DNA from: Symbiodinium natans
Taxonomy: Eukaryota > Sar > Dinophyceae > Suessiales > Symbiodiniaceae
Length of the DNA stretch: 52,852 bases
Direction: 5' to 3'
Assembly (NCBI GenBank): GCA_905221605.1
Contig: CAJNDS010000411.1
Coordinates: 30,001 to 82,852 of the forward strand
The notes below the pieces were generated by a model, which searched no databases, was not told the origin of the DNA, and saw only the letters and a list, made by a program, of their open reading frames with translations. The translations under genes and the position numbers were made by a program. Positions 9,294 to 18,621 of the stretch are shown one piece after another; position 1 is the first letter of the stretch; every line of letters begins with the position of its first letter.

Positions 9294-9386
9294 GAGTCCC
9301 TCTCGAGCCTACAGGCCCTGGAGCTCTCAGTCGCCTTCGAGCGCTTTGAGGGCTTAAGCCCCTACATCAAGTCCGCAAAGCCCTGA
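9294..9386 (+). CDS. Terminal-exon-like ORF (30 codons)
   Basis: Follows GAACACTGGCAG (acceptor-like) and runs 30 codons to TGA: ESLSSLQALELSVAFERFEG, then LSPYIKSAKP. A second acceptor-like CTCGAGCCTACAG occurs in frame at 9,311-9,323. Mixed hydrophobic/charged, G/C-rich third positions, C-terminal appearance. No family recognised. Confidence 0.45.
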   Translation, partial: ESLSSLQALELSVAFERFEGLSPYIKSAKP

Positions 9387-9467
9387 ACTTCACACCCTAA
9401 ACCCTAAACCCTAAACCCTAAACCCTAAACCCTAAACCCTAAACCCCAAATCCAAAGTCTGAACCCC

Positions 9468-9525
9468 GGCCAAGAGTTCAAGTCGAACTCAGCGCGTGGC
9501 AAGACCCCGGCGGCCATGCCGATCT
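9468..9525 (+). CDS. Exon-like island, basic peptide
   Basis: After CCGGCCAAG the plus strand reads FKSNSARGKTPAAMPI then TGA. A second plus frame is also open. Between a CCCTAAA tract (9,394-9,450) and a TTTAGGG tract (9,543-9,570). Weak. Confidence 0.25.
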
Positions 9526-9834
9526 GAGATGGGGTCTCGTTTGGGGTTTAGGGTTTAGGGTTTAGGGTTGAGGGGAAAACATGCAGTAGACGAAATCCTA
9601 AACCCTACACCCTAGAACACCCTGACACCGCTTCAACCCTTCTCAATAGTGGGTTTACTGAACACAAGAGAAGCCCTAAACCTAAACCCCAAATGCTACA
9701 CCCAAAACCCTAACCCTAAACCCTAACCCTAAACCCTAAACCCTCAACCCTAAACCCTAAACCCTAAACCCTAAATCTTAACCCCTGAGCCCGCTCTGTC
9801 ATCTAAGAGCTCTGGATCTCTCTTTGGCTTCCAG

Positions 9835-9886
9835 GATTCGGGCCAACTGCCGTCGCTGGCGGTATGTGGCCTCGTCCTGGAGGATC
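9835..9886 (+). CDS. Exon-like island with strong acceptor
   Basis: CTCTCTTTGGCTTCCAG acceptor, 52 bp, then GTAGGT, the start of a pure TTTAGGG array. Translates to IRANCRRWRYVASSWRI. An internal GTATGT at 9,862 is an alternative donor. The acceptor is among the best in the window. Family unknown. Confidence 0.45.
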
Positions 9887-9889
9887 GTA

Positions 9890-9969
9890 GGTTTAGGGTT
9901 TAGGGTTTAGGGTTTAGGGTTTAGGGTTTAGGGTTTAGGGTTTAGGGTTTAGGGTTTAGGGTTTAGGGT
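9890..9969 (+). repeat. Pure TTTAGGG array
   Basis: About 11 perfect units beginning at the presumed donor of the preceding exon-like island. Confidence 0.96.
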
Positions 9970-10264
9970 CGGTTCGGTGTATAAGGCTTGGGGTAAGTTC
10001 AGGGCTTAAGAGATTAGAGGTCAAGTGTTCGATACCCGAACCCTCCAAGGTGGTATCAAACCCTCCAAGGTACTCAAAGTAATTACTCAAGCTATCTGAG
10101 CACTCATAATTCTGAGCATTCTGAGGGTCCAAGTAGCTTTTTGGACTTAAATGAGGGGGGGGGAGATGTTGTGTTCGGTATGACCCAAAATTGCCGAAAC
10201 CCTCAACCATAAACCCCTACACCCCAAACCCTAGACCCTAGACCCCTGCAAGCCCCATAATCCC

Positions 10265-10358
10265 TCAACGCCGAAGCTGCGCCGGGCAGACGATCGCGCG
10301 AGGGCGGTCGATGAAGGCGAAGATCATGTCCATCGGAGCAGCCTCGAAAGTTGCATGT
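10265..10358 (-). CDS. C-terminal exon-like segment
   Basis: Minus strand after CCGTCAAG: HATFEAAPMDMIFAFIDRPR, then AIVCPAQLRR and TGA at 10,267-10,265. Third positions are strongly G/C and the composition is protein-like, with a hydrophobic M-I-F-A-F-I core. Upstream the frame runs into telomeric repeat (N-P-K-P), so the true start is not here. No family recognised. Confidence 0.5.
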
Positions 10359-10745
10359 CTTGACGGCTTAGGGTTTAGTGAGGGTGTACGTAGGGTGTAG
10401 GGTTGAGGGCTGAGGGTTGAAGATTTTTTGAGGACCCCGATCTTCCAAGATCCATGTTCGCTACGCTTTTCAGCGGGGGGGGGGGGGTATATCAAAACAA
10501 ATGTGGAACGAATGGATATTCGGAAGATCTGGGGAACTGTTTTGCGCTAAACGCACATCTGGCAGAGAAACCCGAGAGTGCAAAAGGGGTGCTTGAAGCT
10601 TTAAACCCAAAACCCAAAACCCAAATCCCAAAGCCCTAGACCCTAAACCCAAAACCCAAAACCCAAAACCCAAAACCCAAAACCCTAAACCCCAAACGGG
10701 TTTAGAGTAGCCGGGACCCGTATCCCTGAGGCCGAAGTTCTAAAG

Positions 10746-10813
10746 ACCAAAAAGCGAAACCCAAAGAAGCTGTGGTTCCGCACGCTGAGCCCTATCGCCC
10801 CAAAGATGCACAG
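10746..10813 (+). CDS. Exon-like basic segment
   Basis: After GTTCTAAAG the plus strand reads TKKRNPKKLWFRTLSPIAPK then M-H-R-K, rich in lysine and arginine. It stays open into a TTTAGGG tract. Could be part of a nucleic-acid-binding or ribosome-associated protein, but no motif supports that. Confidence 0.35.
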
Positions 10814-10964
10814 GAAGAACCTGGGGTTCAGAGGGGGGTTTAGGGTTTAGGGTTTAGGGTGTAGGGTTTAGGGTTTAGCGTTCAAGGAGATTTCCAGGTG
10901 AGAGCACTTGGGGCTTTGGGCTTCGAGCTCAGGGTTCAGGGTCTAGGGCGGCTTACATTCTCAT

Positions 10965-11385
10965 TGTTGGGGTCTGGGATGCTATACAACAGCCCTCAGG
11001 CACAAGATGTGTCAGACGATTTCATGCTCAGTCCTACAAGGGAAGTCAAATCACCCTCAACTCTAAAACCCAAACCCCCAGCCCTAAAGCCCTCAACCCT
11101 GAACCCTCAACCCTAAGCTCCAAGCCCTGAACCCTGAACCTTAAACCCTAAACCCTGGAAGAGCCAAAAGGACCTCCCACATGCCCGCATAGAGGACGGG
11201 AAGAGAGGGGGACGCCGCAGACGCTGGCAAAGGGAGGGCCCTAAAGCAGAAGCTACAAATCCCCAGGCCTCAAACGGCACTCCCCGACCTCAGAACCCTA
11301 AACCCTAAAACCCTAAACCTCAAACCCTGAACCCTGAACCCTGAACCCTGAACCCTGAACCCTAAACCCTAAACCCTAAACCGCG
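10965..11385. repeat. Segmental duplicate E, copy 2
   Basis: Second copy of 7,821-8,345. The unique part is about 95% alike by eye. The terminal array keeps the CCCTGAA-then-CCCTAAA order but is much shorter. Confidence 0.85.
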
Positions 11386-11697
11386 CCCCAGAAGCCTGTC
11401 GAAGCGAGCATGCTGATGGAACTGCTACTGAAACATCAGACGAAAGGCTACAAGAGAATGTCAAGGAGGTTTGAAGAAAAAACCACATTGGAGCTTGACA
11501 AGGTGTAGGAGGCATGTGCTCCCAAAAGCACCAATTAAGAATATGGGGGCACAGGGAAAACATTGGCATTCATAGTTTTTCTGTCAGACTGTGCCATCTC
11601 CGTATCCTTTTCTCTCATGTCCTCTGTATGTGTTTAACGGTATTTTTATTGCCTTTTAAGTTTTTCTGTGTTGGAATCATGACAAATCTTACCTCTT

Positions 11698-11880
11698 TCA
11701 TTCTTTTCTACTCCTGCCTGCGATGGTTTTGTTTTCACAGTCCGGCTCTCTTATGCATTCACCTTCTTGCAGTTCATCTTTCGCGTCACATTTACAATAC
11801 TCAACAAGTTCAATCTTACAGTTGTCAACTCCATATTCATCAAACCAATGATCGCAGGTCGTGACACTCCTTTTTTCCAT
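11698..11880 (-). pseudogene. Decayed GIY-YIG-type endonuclease fragment
   Basis: Minus strand. Residues 13-29 and the C-terminal third resemble the conserved tail of GIY-YIG nucleases of eukaryotic mobile elements and large DNA viruses: an F-x-x-YGVDNCKIELVE block, a D-E-L-Q-E-G-E-C-I-R-E block (an R-E pair seems missing before the G-E), and NKTIAGRSRKE ending in a stop where the family usually continues with aromatic residues. The N-terminal GIY and YIG strands are absent. Upstream minus-strand sequence (about 11,890-11,960) shows further coding-like pieces in other frames with stops (Y-K-K-H-L-R-K-F-K), so the gene appears frameshifted. AT-rich compared with neighbours, consistent with transfer or a transposon origin. 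Confidence 0.5.
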
Positions 11881-11999
11881 TATAGCAGTTTCTATGATGT
11901 GCCATGCTTTGACTTAAACTTTCTCAAATGCTTCTTATATCACACTTGTTCTAACAAGCATCAACCAAAAAAGCAACTGGATATGAAAGCAAGCAAGAA

Positions 12000-12137
12000 A
12001 TGACCAAAGTCAACAATGACATGAACTTGATAGAGAATGAAATTATGGACGCGTTGACCGGTGTGCCATTCATTGAAAGCAATTGCACGGCTATGGCTTA
12101 TGTAAGGGATGGAAAAAATGTTTGTTCAAACTGTTGA
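12000..12137 (+). CDS. Small ORF beside the GIY-YIG remnant (45 codons)
   Basis: ATG at 12,000, TGA at 12,135-12,137. Begins MTKVNNDMNLIENEIMDALT and ends Y-V-R-D-G-K-N-V-C-S-N-C. A second ATG frame (12,109-12,342) overlaps its end and continues with charged residues up to telomeric repeat, which could mean one coding region with a frameshift. Opposite strand to the nuclease remnant. Function unknown. Confidence 0.35.
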   Translation: MTKVNNDMNLIENEIMDALTGVPFIESNCTAMAYVRDGKNVCSNC

Positions 12138-12449
12138 TGCGAGGACAACCGACATTATGAGACGAGAGGAAACGAGAAACAAAGAAAACACAGAACCAGA
12201 TGGAACGGCTAACGTTTATACAATAATGAGAATGGACAAGCGTAAAACATACATCGCATTCTACAAATTTATCCAGAACCCGAAACCCCAAACCTTAGTA
12301 ACAAATCTATGTGGGGGGTCATCCCCGAGTTCAGGGTTGTAGGCTTTGGGGGCTTTCTATTCGAGGGCGCGCAAGGCTTGGGTAAGTTCCTACTACTCAG
12401 CCATCATGTCCCAGCTCACGCAATTGTGTTGCTGAATGCTGGATAGGGG

Positions 12450-12556
12450 TTGAGATATGCTCCCCCTTGTACTAACAGTCCTGAATAGGGATTAGAATAA
12501 TAGGGGGTACTATAATCCCTATTAAGGGACTGTTGGTATAAGGGGGAACATCCCAA
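12450..12556. mobile_element. MITE family A, copy 3
   Basis: Left arm TTGAGATATGCTCCCCCTTG, right arm AAGGGGGAACATCCCAA. Core AATAGGGATTAGAATAATAG faces TATAATCCCTATTAAG. Longest of the family copies. Confidence 0.75.
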
Positions 12557-12759
12557 GATATGGGGTCTAATGCCTAAAGAGACCAAAGAATGTAGGGTTT
12601 AGGATTTAGGGTATATAGGGTTTAGGGCGTCGGGTTTAGCGAAGCCAACAACCCTAAACGGCACCCCGCAATCCTACGCTTGGGGGTCTGGCCAGCCCAG
12701 GAAACAGAGTACCGAAATGATGTAAATCTGAAAGCCGACCTGCCCAGCATTCTGGGGAG

Positions 12760-12910
12760 CATGAGCTTAGGGCTTAGGGCTTAGGGCTTCGGGCTTAGGG
12801 CTTCGGGCTTAGGGCTTCGGGGTTCGGGGTTTGGGCTTAGGGCTTCGGGCTTACAGGCTTCGGGCTTGGTTTTTGTGGGTTTAGGGTCTCGGGTTCTGGG
12901 ATTGGGGTCT
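12760..12910 (+). repeat. GGGCTTA/GGGCTTC variant tract
   Basis: Telomere-like heptamers in which T is replaced by C (GGGCTTA, GGGCTTC), locally homogenised. Confidence 0.85.
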
Positions 12911-12952
12911 GGCAGGGTTCCAGGCACCTCCTGCTAGATCGAAATCCTGTAC

Positions 12953-13066
12953 ATGGCTGCTACCAGCTTACCAGCTGCTACCAGATTCCTGGCTGCTAAG
13001 GTATATGACTGCCTCCCCAAAATGAAGCTCTCTAGGCTCCTGATATCATGCCCAGGACTTGAGTAG
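12953..13066 (+). CDS. Small ORF, possible first exon (37 codons)
   Basis: ATG after ATCCTGTAC, stop TAG at 13,064. Begins MAATSLPAATRFLAAK and continues VYDCLPKMKLSRLLISCPGL. The alanine/hydroxyl-rich N-terminus with an arginine resembles an organelle-targeting peptide. GTATAT directly after codon 16 could be a donor, making this a start exon. No homologue recognised. Confidence 0.35.
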   Translation: MAATSLPAATRFLAAKVYDCLPKMKLSRLLISCPGLE

Positions 13067-13239
13067 GTGCTCCACAACAGCACGGAAAGGGCTGTTCCCA
13101 CTTGTAAGAACCGTACTTCTGAGTAACGAGATCATAAGGCAAAGGTTACACCCTAAACTCCATTCTTAAATCCTAAACCCTAAACCCTAAACCCTAAACC
13201 CTAAACCTCACGTGAGCCCTTCCAACCACCGCCACACAG

Positions 13240-13287
13240 TTCAAATTGAGGCTCATAACGAAACGCTCAAAAACTATGGCCGTCTGA
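13240..13287 (+). CDS. Terminal-exon-like ORF
   Basis: CAACCACCGCCACACAG acceptor, then FKLRLITKRSKTMAV and TGA. Good acceptor, basic C-terminal peptide. Short. Confidence 0.35.
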   Translation, partial: FKLRLITKRSKTMAV

Positions 13288-13339
13288 GCTGACTAGCAAG
13301 AATACAACCTAATAGTGCCCGATTCTGTTCAACTAGAAC

Positions 13340-13640
13340 GGACATCTTTGGGTTTAGGGTTTAGGGTTTAGGGTTTAGGGTTTAGGGTTTAGGGTTTAGG
13401 GTTTAGGGGTTAGGGGTTAGGGTTTAGGGTTGAAGGTGATGATCTTGACAACTTGCTAGGGCTTTTGTTGTACCCATATGAAGAATGACAGAGTCGCACC
13501 ACTGCTGTGAGAAAGGTCGGCCACTTAGGGTTTAGGCTTTAGGGTTTAGGGATTAGGGTTTAGGTTTTGGGGTTTAGGGTTTAGCCACGGTTTAGGGTTT
13601 AGGGATTAGGGTTTAGGGTTTAGGTGAAAAAAAGATGTCT
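13340..13640 (+). repeat. TTTAGGG tracts
   Basis: Array at 13,350-13,435 and a diverged one at 13,525-13,625, where TTTAGGG units are interspersed with GATTAGGG. Confidence 0.9.
13474..13504 (-). CDS. Exon-like island with strong splice signals
   Basis: Minus strand CGACCTTTCTCACAG acceptor, 31 bp translating to QWCDSVILHM, then GTACAA donor-like. Strand support comes from the pyrimidine tract. Unassigned. Confidence 0.35.
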
Positions 13641-13695
13641 ACATCTGACTCTTCTCACTCAACCCCAAATGAGTGAATTCCTTACCTAGGTTGTA

Positions 13696-13796
13696 TTGGG
13701 AAGTTCCCCTTCATACTAACAGTCCATAATAGGGATTCGACCAGGGAGTGCTCGAATTTCTATTAAGGACTGTGAGTATAAGGGGGAACCTCCCAA
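13696..13796. mobile_element. MITE family A, copy 4
   Basis: Arms TTGGGAAGTTCCCCTTCATA and AGTATAAGGGGGAACCTCCCAA. Flanks CCTAGGTTG and CAACCAAGG are also near-inverse, so the true terminal repeat may extend further out. Confidence 0.75.
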
Positions 13797-13836
13797 CCAA
13801 GGTAGAGGGTTGAGGGTTTAGGGTTTAGGGCTAGGT

Positions 13837-13974
13837 GGTAGCAAGACTGCTGTGAAGGAAGAGCCTGGATCTCAATCTCCTTCTGCTGCCCTTGGCCGCA
13901 CATGCTTGCGAGCTGGATGGGCGCATCCCCCTTCTCCCAGTCCTTTGTTTTGTTTTAGTCGGAAGGGTATATAG
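13837..13974 (+). CDS. Open segment without ATG, serine/proline-rich
   Basis: Forty-five open codons reading GSKTAVKEEPGSQSPSAALG then RTCLRAGWAHPPSPSPLF, stop TAG. A strong acceptor-like TTTGTTTTGTTTTAG lies inside it at 13,944-13,958, so a junction may fall within. The K-E-E-P-G-S-Q-S-P segment looks like a disordered linker. Family unknown. Confidence 0.4.
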   Translation, partial: GSKTAVKEEPGSQSPSAALGRTCLRAGWAHPPSPSPLFCFSRKGI

Positions 13975-14260
13975 ACAGAAATGTTGTTTCTAAGGCCCCG
14001 GTTCCAAAAAAAGAAAAGAAACCCAACAAAGTTCGAGCTCAACTATTGACTCAGGAAGTTTGGTTCGGGCAATGGGTCCGGGCAACCACGCTTGTCAGTG
14101 GTGCATCACTTAGCCTGGATGTCTCTACGGAATGTTTAAGGTCATGACACCTACAGCTCTGTAGTGGATTTTAGGTCAGGTGGGCGGCTTAAGGAAGTCA
14201 GCATATCCGAACTTCAACCCTCCAATCTCGGCCCTCTGTCTTGAGCCAACTTAAACCTAG

Positions 14261-14336
14261 ACCCTATGCCAAGCTGCAAACCAACATGCTGGACGATATG
14301 CGCTGGGCACGAGCCGGGTATGCAAGGCTTCGGAAA
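14261..14336 (+). CDS. Exon-like segment, helical
   Basis: After AACTTAAACCTAG the plus strand reads PYAKLQTNMLDDMRWARAGY then ARLRK, followed by a GTACCC donor-like site. 76 bp. Composition is typical of an alpha-helical protein. The branch-like CTTAAAC lies just upstream. No family recognised. Confidence 0.45.
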
Positions 14337-14606
14337 GTACCCGCCAGAACACGGCCTTAAACAACTAAACCATGGGTTTAGGGTTCAGGGACTAGGGTTT
14401 AGGGGTAACCTGAACCCCAAACCTTCAAGCCACAACGCCGAAACGCTGAATCTCCGAAAGCCCTGAAAAGGCAGCGCCAAAAAGCCTTGAGAGGGTTTAG
14501 GGTTTAGCTTGTAGGGTTAAGGGTTTAGGATTTAGGGTTTAGGGTTTAAGGTTTAGGATTTAAGGTTTAGGGTTTAGGATCTACGGTGGTTTAGGGCACT
14601 CCCTAC

Positions 14607-14678
14607 GAAGCTCCTCGCAGGCGTAGGAGACGACGGGGATCGACGCCTGGCGGTCAGTGGCACAGCTCGGGGGTGCCA
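14607..14678 (-). CDS. Exon-like segment (72 bp)
   Basis: Minus strand, acceptor-like GGTTGAG, donor GTAGGG. Reads APPSCATDRQASIPVVSYAC then E-E-L. The alternative plus-strand reading is less protein-like. Next to CCCTCAA/CCCTAAA arrays. Unassigned. Confidence 0.4.
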
Positions 14679-14693
14679 CTCAACCTTACGCCC

Positions 14694-14882
14694 CTTAAAC
14701 CCTCAACCCCTCAACCCCTCAACCCCTCAACCCCTAAACCCCTAAACCCCTAAACCCCTAAACCCCTAAACCCAAACCCTAAACCATAAACCCTTAAACC
14801 CTGAAACCTGAAACCCTAAACCCTAAACCCTAAACCCTAAAACCCTAAAACCCTAAAACCCTAAAACCCTAAACCCTAAACC
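14694..14882 (-). repeat. Mosaic array of CCCCTCAA, CCCCTAAA and CCCTAAAA units
   Basis: Blocks of three different 8-mer variants and the 7-mer follow one another, each block internally uniform. Confidence 0.9.
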
Positions 14883-14989
14883 CTGTATAGATTTTTAAAC
14901 CTTAGACCTAAGCCAACCTTGCATCCCCAGAACCCCGACACCCCTACACCTCTAAGTAAACCTTTCACCCAAAGCAAAGACCGAAGCGG

Positions 14990-15055
14990 CTCTTTGGGAT
15001 TATAGCACTTCGGGAGTCGAGTTTAGTGTGGGACGCCACCAGGTCGTGAGAAAGT
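14990..15055. other. Island open on both strands
   Basis: Plus strand reads TEAALWDYSTSGVEFSVGRH; minus strand reads LSHDLVASHTKLDSRSAIIP. Both are protein-like, so neither is called. This is a useful warning about strand assignment in these GC-balanced islands. Confidence 0.4.
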
Positions 15056-15522
15056 TTAGGGTTTAGGGTTTAGGACAGTAAACGAGCCCACGAAACCCCC
15101 CCCAAACCGCCCAAAACCCGGCAATATCACCTTTTTTTACCAAACTACGGACACAAACCCCAAAAAACGCCGACCAAATTTGGGCAGAAGCAAGAAACAA
15201 AATCCAGCAACCCCCCCAAAAAACTCCGGAGACACACCCCCTACAATTTCTATAAGCCCCAACCCTAAGCCCTACACCCCAAACCCCAAAACCCTAAACC
15301 CAACCCAGACTCATTCAAGTGACCCGAAGTTAGAAAAGTCCGCACACGAGGCCTCTCGAGGCTTCTAGGGTGGTACCACATTGGTGCGCAGCATTAGGGG
15401 GTTTAGGGTTTCGGGTTTAGCGTTTCGGGTTTAGGGTTTAGGGTTTCGGGCTGAGGGTTTAGGGTTTCGAATTTAGAGTCTAGGATTTGGGGCAGTTGGA
15501 GGGGTTTCTTGCCAGAGCGCAC

Positions 15523-15580
15523 CTGGGAAAGGAACGGGAAGCTGATTCCCAGGAACGCGGCCTTGGGGGCAAAGGGCGTT
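15523..15580 (-). CDS. Exon-like segment with GTGCGC donor
   Basis: Minus strand: acceptor GGTATAAGGAGTGAG, 58 bp TPFAPKAAFLGISFPFLSQ, then GTGCGC. A hydrophobic F-L-G-I-S-F-P-F-L core. The frame stays open beyond the donor, so a longer exon is possible. Unassigned. Confidence 0.4.
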
Positions 15581-15696
15581 CTCACTCCTTATACCGCCAG
15601 CTTGGGATGCTGGCATCGGGCTGTCTCACTGCATAAAGCCCAAAACCCTGAACCCCAAATCCTAAACCCTGGATCCTAAACCGTAAACCCTAACCA

Positions 15697-15768
15697 CTAA
15701 ACCCTAAACCCTAAACCCTAAACCCTAAACCCTAAACCCTAAACCCTAAACCCTAAACCCTAAACCCT
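15697..15768 (-). repeat. Pure CCCTAAA array
   Basis: About ten perfect units; a TTTAGGG array follows at 15,857-15,912. Confidence 0.95.
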
Positions 15769-15913
15769 GCACCTAAGACGCTGAACCCCCGGGCTTCCGC
15801 CGGGATTGCGGGCGAGGAGTCAAGAGTCCAACAGTAGCTGCATGGGCCCTTAGTATGGTTTAGGGTTTAGGGTTTAGGGTTTAGGGTTTAGGGTTTAGGG
15901 TTTAGGGTTTATG

Positions 15914-16036
15914 GTTCCTTACTGTCTTCTCAAGGGTTCCTGAAGTATGGGCCCTTAGTTTGTATTAGGGCAAAAAAGGGGTATGTACGGGGTCCCTTGT
16001 AAGGGCCCATATGAAGGGACCATGTAACTACCCTTA
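15914..16036. mobile_element. MITE family B, reverse-oriented copy
   Basis: Reverse complement of the 18,885-19,022 copy: TGAAGTATGGGCCCTTAG, a central AAAAAAGGGGTATGTACGGG, and AAGGGACCATGTAACTACCC at the end. A decayed relative may lie at 16,375-16,465. Confidence 0.65.
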
Positions 16037-16320
16037 AACAGAAAGTGGACTCCATAAACCCTAGGGTTTTATTCGGGTTTTGGGGGTGTACGGCGTGTGG
16101 GGGACTCGGGTTTAGTGGTTCAGGGAGTCGGTTCCGGGGTTTAGGGCTGTGGGGTTACAGGGTTTAAGTTTTGGGTTCTAGTGTCTTTAAAGGTTTTTGG
16201 GGTCAGAGTTTACCGTTCCGGGTTTGGGGTGTTTGGAAGTCTGATGGTTTGCAGGCACCCAATGACCTCCCATCAAGGAGAAACCACAAACCCAGAGCGC
16301 TTGACAGAAGCGGATCTTAC

Positions 16321-16371
16321 GCGGATGTAGGCAGCGTCCACGTCGTTGCGCAAAGTAGCACGTGATGGTTT
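16321..16371 (-). CDS. Exon-like segment (17 codons, phase 0/0)
   Basis: Minus strand: acceptor ACTTTAAAG, reading KPSRATLRNDVDAAYIR, then GTAAGATCC, an excellent donor. Exact codon multiple. Unassigned, but one of the better candidates. Confidence 0.45.
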
Positions 16372-16489
16372 CTTTAAAGTATGGTCCCTTGTATTGTAAG
16401 GCGGCCCCCCTCTTCGTTAGGGTACCCCGAAATGTGACCGTAACATAGAGAAGTGACCATGTAATGGTATTCCTGGGGATTCAGGTTAG

Positions 16490-16552
16490 CAAACGCTATC
16501 CAAGGACCCCGCTGAGAAAACAAAAGACATGAAGAGCGAGCGCAGCACATAG
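16490..16552 (+). CDS. Terminal-exon-like ORF
   Basis: Acceptor GGGGATTCAGGTTAG, then QTLSKDPAEKTKDMKSERST and TAG. Charged C-terminal tail. Unassigned. Confidence 0.4.
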   Translation, partial: QTLSKDPAEKTKDMKSERST

Positions 16553-17080
16553 CCGCGCTTCCTGACGGAGCAGTTCTTAGCCGTTCTTAACTAAGGAATT
16601 AGGGGAAACAGGTACGCTGTGCAATGCATTTTGTGTGTGGCTAAACCCTAAACCCCAAAACCTAAACCCTAAACCCTAAACCTTTTTCCAGAATCCCCCT
16701 ACTAAGGACTATTGAGCTGAAGCCCACAGGCTTCCTCTGAGCTTACAGGTCGTCTGCCAAGCCGCCCTTGTATGACTTCGAAACCCTGAACCCTAAACCT
16801 ACAACCTGCATGCTAAACCCTAAACCCCAGACCCTAAACCCTAAACCCTAAGCCCTAAACCCTAAACCCTACTCTAAGGGTTAGGGTCTGGGGTACCTTC
16901 CCGCGGATTCCTATCACCAGGATGAGAGCATTTGGGTGGTATACTAAGGGTACCCATATTTGGGGCATTGATCTAAAGGTCCTACTTAGGAATTCTTCGG
17001 GCTCCTATGAGTTTATAAGGCACTCGGGGAAATTTAGAGACGACAACAGGTATCGTACTAGTACATGCACATACCAAACT

Positions 17081-17098
17081 GGGGGGGGGGGGGGGGGG
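17081..17098. repeat. Poly-G run
   Basis: About 18 G in a row between unique sequence; frames crossing it give glycine or proline runs. Confidence 0.95.
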
Positions 17099-17283
17099 CC
17101 AGCTTGGTTCTCATATGGTTTAGGGTTTAGGGTGGGTGGTCCACTACCGAATCCTACATTGTAAGACCCGGTGCCCTGAAACCTCCGCATAAGTTCCCTG
17201 GATTCAAGCAAACTCAGAGAAAGCGTCGCAGGATTTGGCTGTGAAGCAAAGCGTACATTCGGTGGTGGAGGCTTGTATAAGGA

Positions 17284-17570
17284 CACCCTAAACCCTAAAC
17301 CCTAACCCCTAAACCCTAAAGCCTAAACCCCTAAAGCCTAAACCCCTAAAACCTAAACCTAACTTAAACCCTACACCGAGAAAAGGCACGTCAATCCCTT
17401 CCACCGACCGTTCAGAGGCCTCTCATTAAAGGTCGCTTCTTATTCTCAGGCAGACTGCAGGCAGAACCCTGAAGCCCTACAACACCTAAACCCCAAACCC
17501 CTAAACCCTCAACCCCTAAACTGATCTCCTCAACCCTAAACCCTAAACCCTAAACCCTAAACCCTCAGCG
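17284..17570 (-). repeat. CCCTAAA tracts (7- and 8-mers)
   Basis: Alternating CCCTAAA, CCCCTAAAG and CCCTAAAA units at 17,284-17,370 and 17,467-17,570 around a 90-bp island. Confidence 0.88.
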
Positions 17571-17619
17571 CAATGTGAATGTTGGCCTTTTGACCATGTC
17601 ATCGCCCTCCACCTCTACG

Positions 17620-17835
17620 GTTCGGGGTTTAGGGAAGAAAGGGTGGGCTTCTGCTTCGGGCTTTAGGGAAGAGGTGGGAGAGAAAAGGGCTTAGGGCTTA
17701 GGGTTTAGGGGTTTAGGGCCTAGGGTTTCGGGTTAAGGGTTTAGGGCTTAGGGTTTAGGGCTTAGGGTTTAGGGCTTAGGGTTGAGGGTTTAGGGTTTAG
17801 GGCTTAGGGTTTAGGGTTTAGGGTTGAGGGTTGAG
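17620..17835 (+). repeat. TTTAGGG/GGGCTTA mixed tract
   Basis: Heptamers alternating between GGGTTTA and GGGCTTA. Confidence 0.9.
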
Positions 17836-17887
17836 GGAAGGAAGGGGTGGGGAGGGCTAAGGAGCAGCTCTGGGAGCTTTCTTGAAC

Positions 17888-17929
17888 TGCCAAGGCAAGG
17901 GATTCTCTTGAGGATGTTCTTCATTGTTC
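17888..17929 (-). CDS. Exon-like island
   Basis: Minus strand after TTAGAGCTTAAG: TMKNILKRIPCLG, then GTTCAA. The frame remains open past the donor. An ATG-initiated 20-codon frame lies upstream at 18,025-18,087 (MYRALDKRPPPEEPHNIQKM), after a pyrimidine-containing CCAGTTAAG. Both could belong to one minus-strand gene. Weak. Confidence 0.3.
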
Positions 17930-18621
17930 CTTAAGCTCTAATCTCCAAAGCAGAATACAACCCTAGGGTTTAGGGTTCTTGAGGCATTCCTATGTGATAT
18001 GCTGAAACGGAAAAGTGTCGAACTTCACATTTTCTGAATGTTGTGGGGCTCTTCGGGCGGTGGGCGTTTGTCCAATGCTCGGTACATAGCTTAACTGGCA
18101 CTGGGCTTGAGATGCAGAACCCTTAACCCTAAGGTTTTTCGAAGTCCGTGCTAGTTCTGTCTATATACATATATATATACGAATATAAGGGTAGAGGGCC
18201 TGTGAGCGTTGTACTTTGGGCTGCATTGAAAAAAGCCCGGTGAATCAAATAAATGCGTTTCTTTCTTCTAGACGAAGCCCTAAACCCTCCGCCCTGAACT
18301 TGAAACCCTGAACCCTAGACCCCAAACCCTAAACCCTAAACCCCAAACCCTAAACCCTAAACCCCAAACCCCAAACCCTAAACCCTACGCCCTAAGGCCT
18401 GAAGCCCAAGCCCTGATTTCTCAAACCCGAATCCCGGAACCCTGTGCCCAAGCCGCAGGTTAGGTTGCAGGGCATTATGGTTCAGGGCTCTGACTTGAAA
18501 GAAGAACAACCCTAAACCCTAAACCCTAAACCCTAAACCCTAAACCCTAAACCCTAAACCCTAAACCGGAAGAATAGGGAGAATGCGGGGAGTGCGGGTT
18601 GGGTTTTTCGGGATTTCGGGA

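Larger units (their letters stand above)
11400..12300. other. AT-rich island free of telomeric repeats
   Basis: A 900-bp block of lower GC with no TTTAGGG tracts, flanked by CCCTAAA on the left and a MITE A copy further right. It holds the GIY-YIG remnant and a small plus-strand ORF, so it is probably one inserted, decayed element. No terminal inverted or direct repeats were found by eye. Confidence 0.55.

Noticed and set aside
10454-10673. Frames with repeated N-P-K-P or L-G-F-R-V
   Set aside because: These peptides are translations of CCCTAAA or TTTAGGG repeats, here and at many other positions.
11514-11864. 116-codon plus-strand frame in the AT-rich island
   Set aside because: Antisense to the GIY-YIG-like remnant; its hydrophobic translation is a by-product of that strand.
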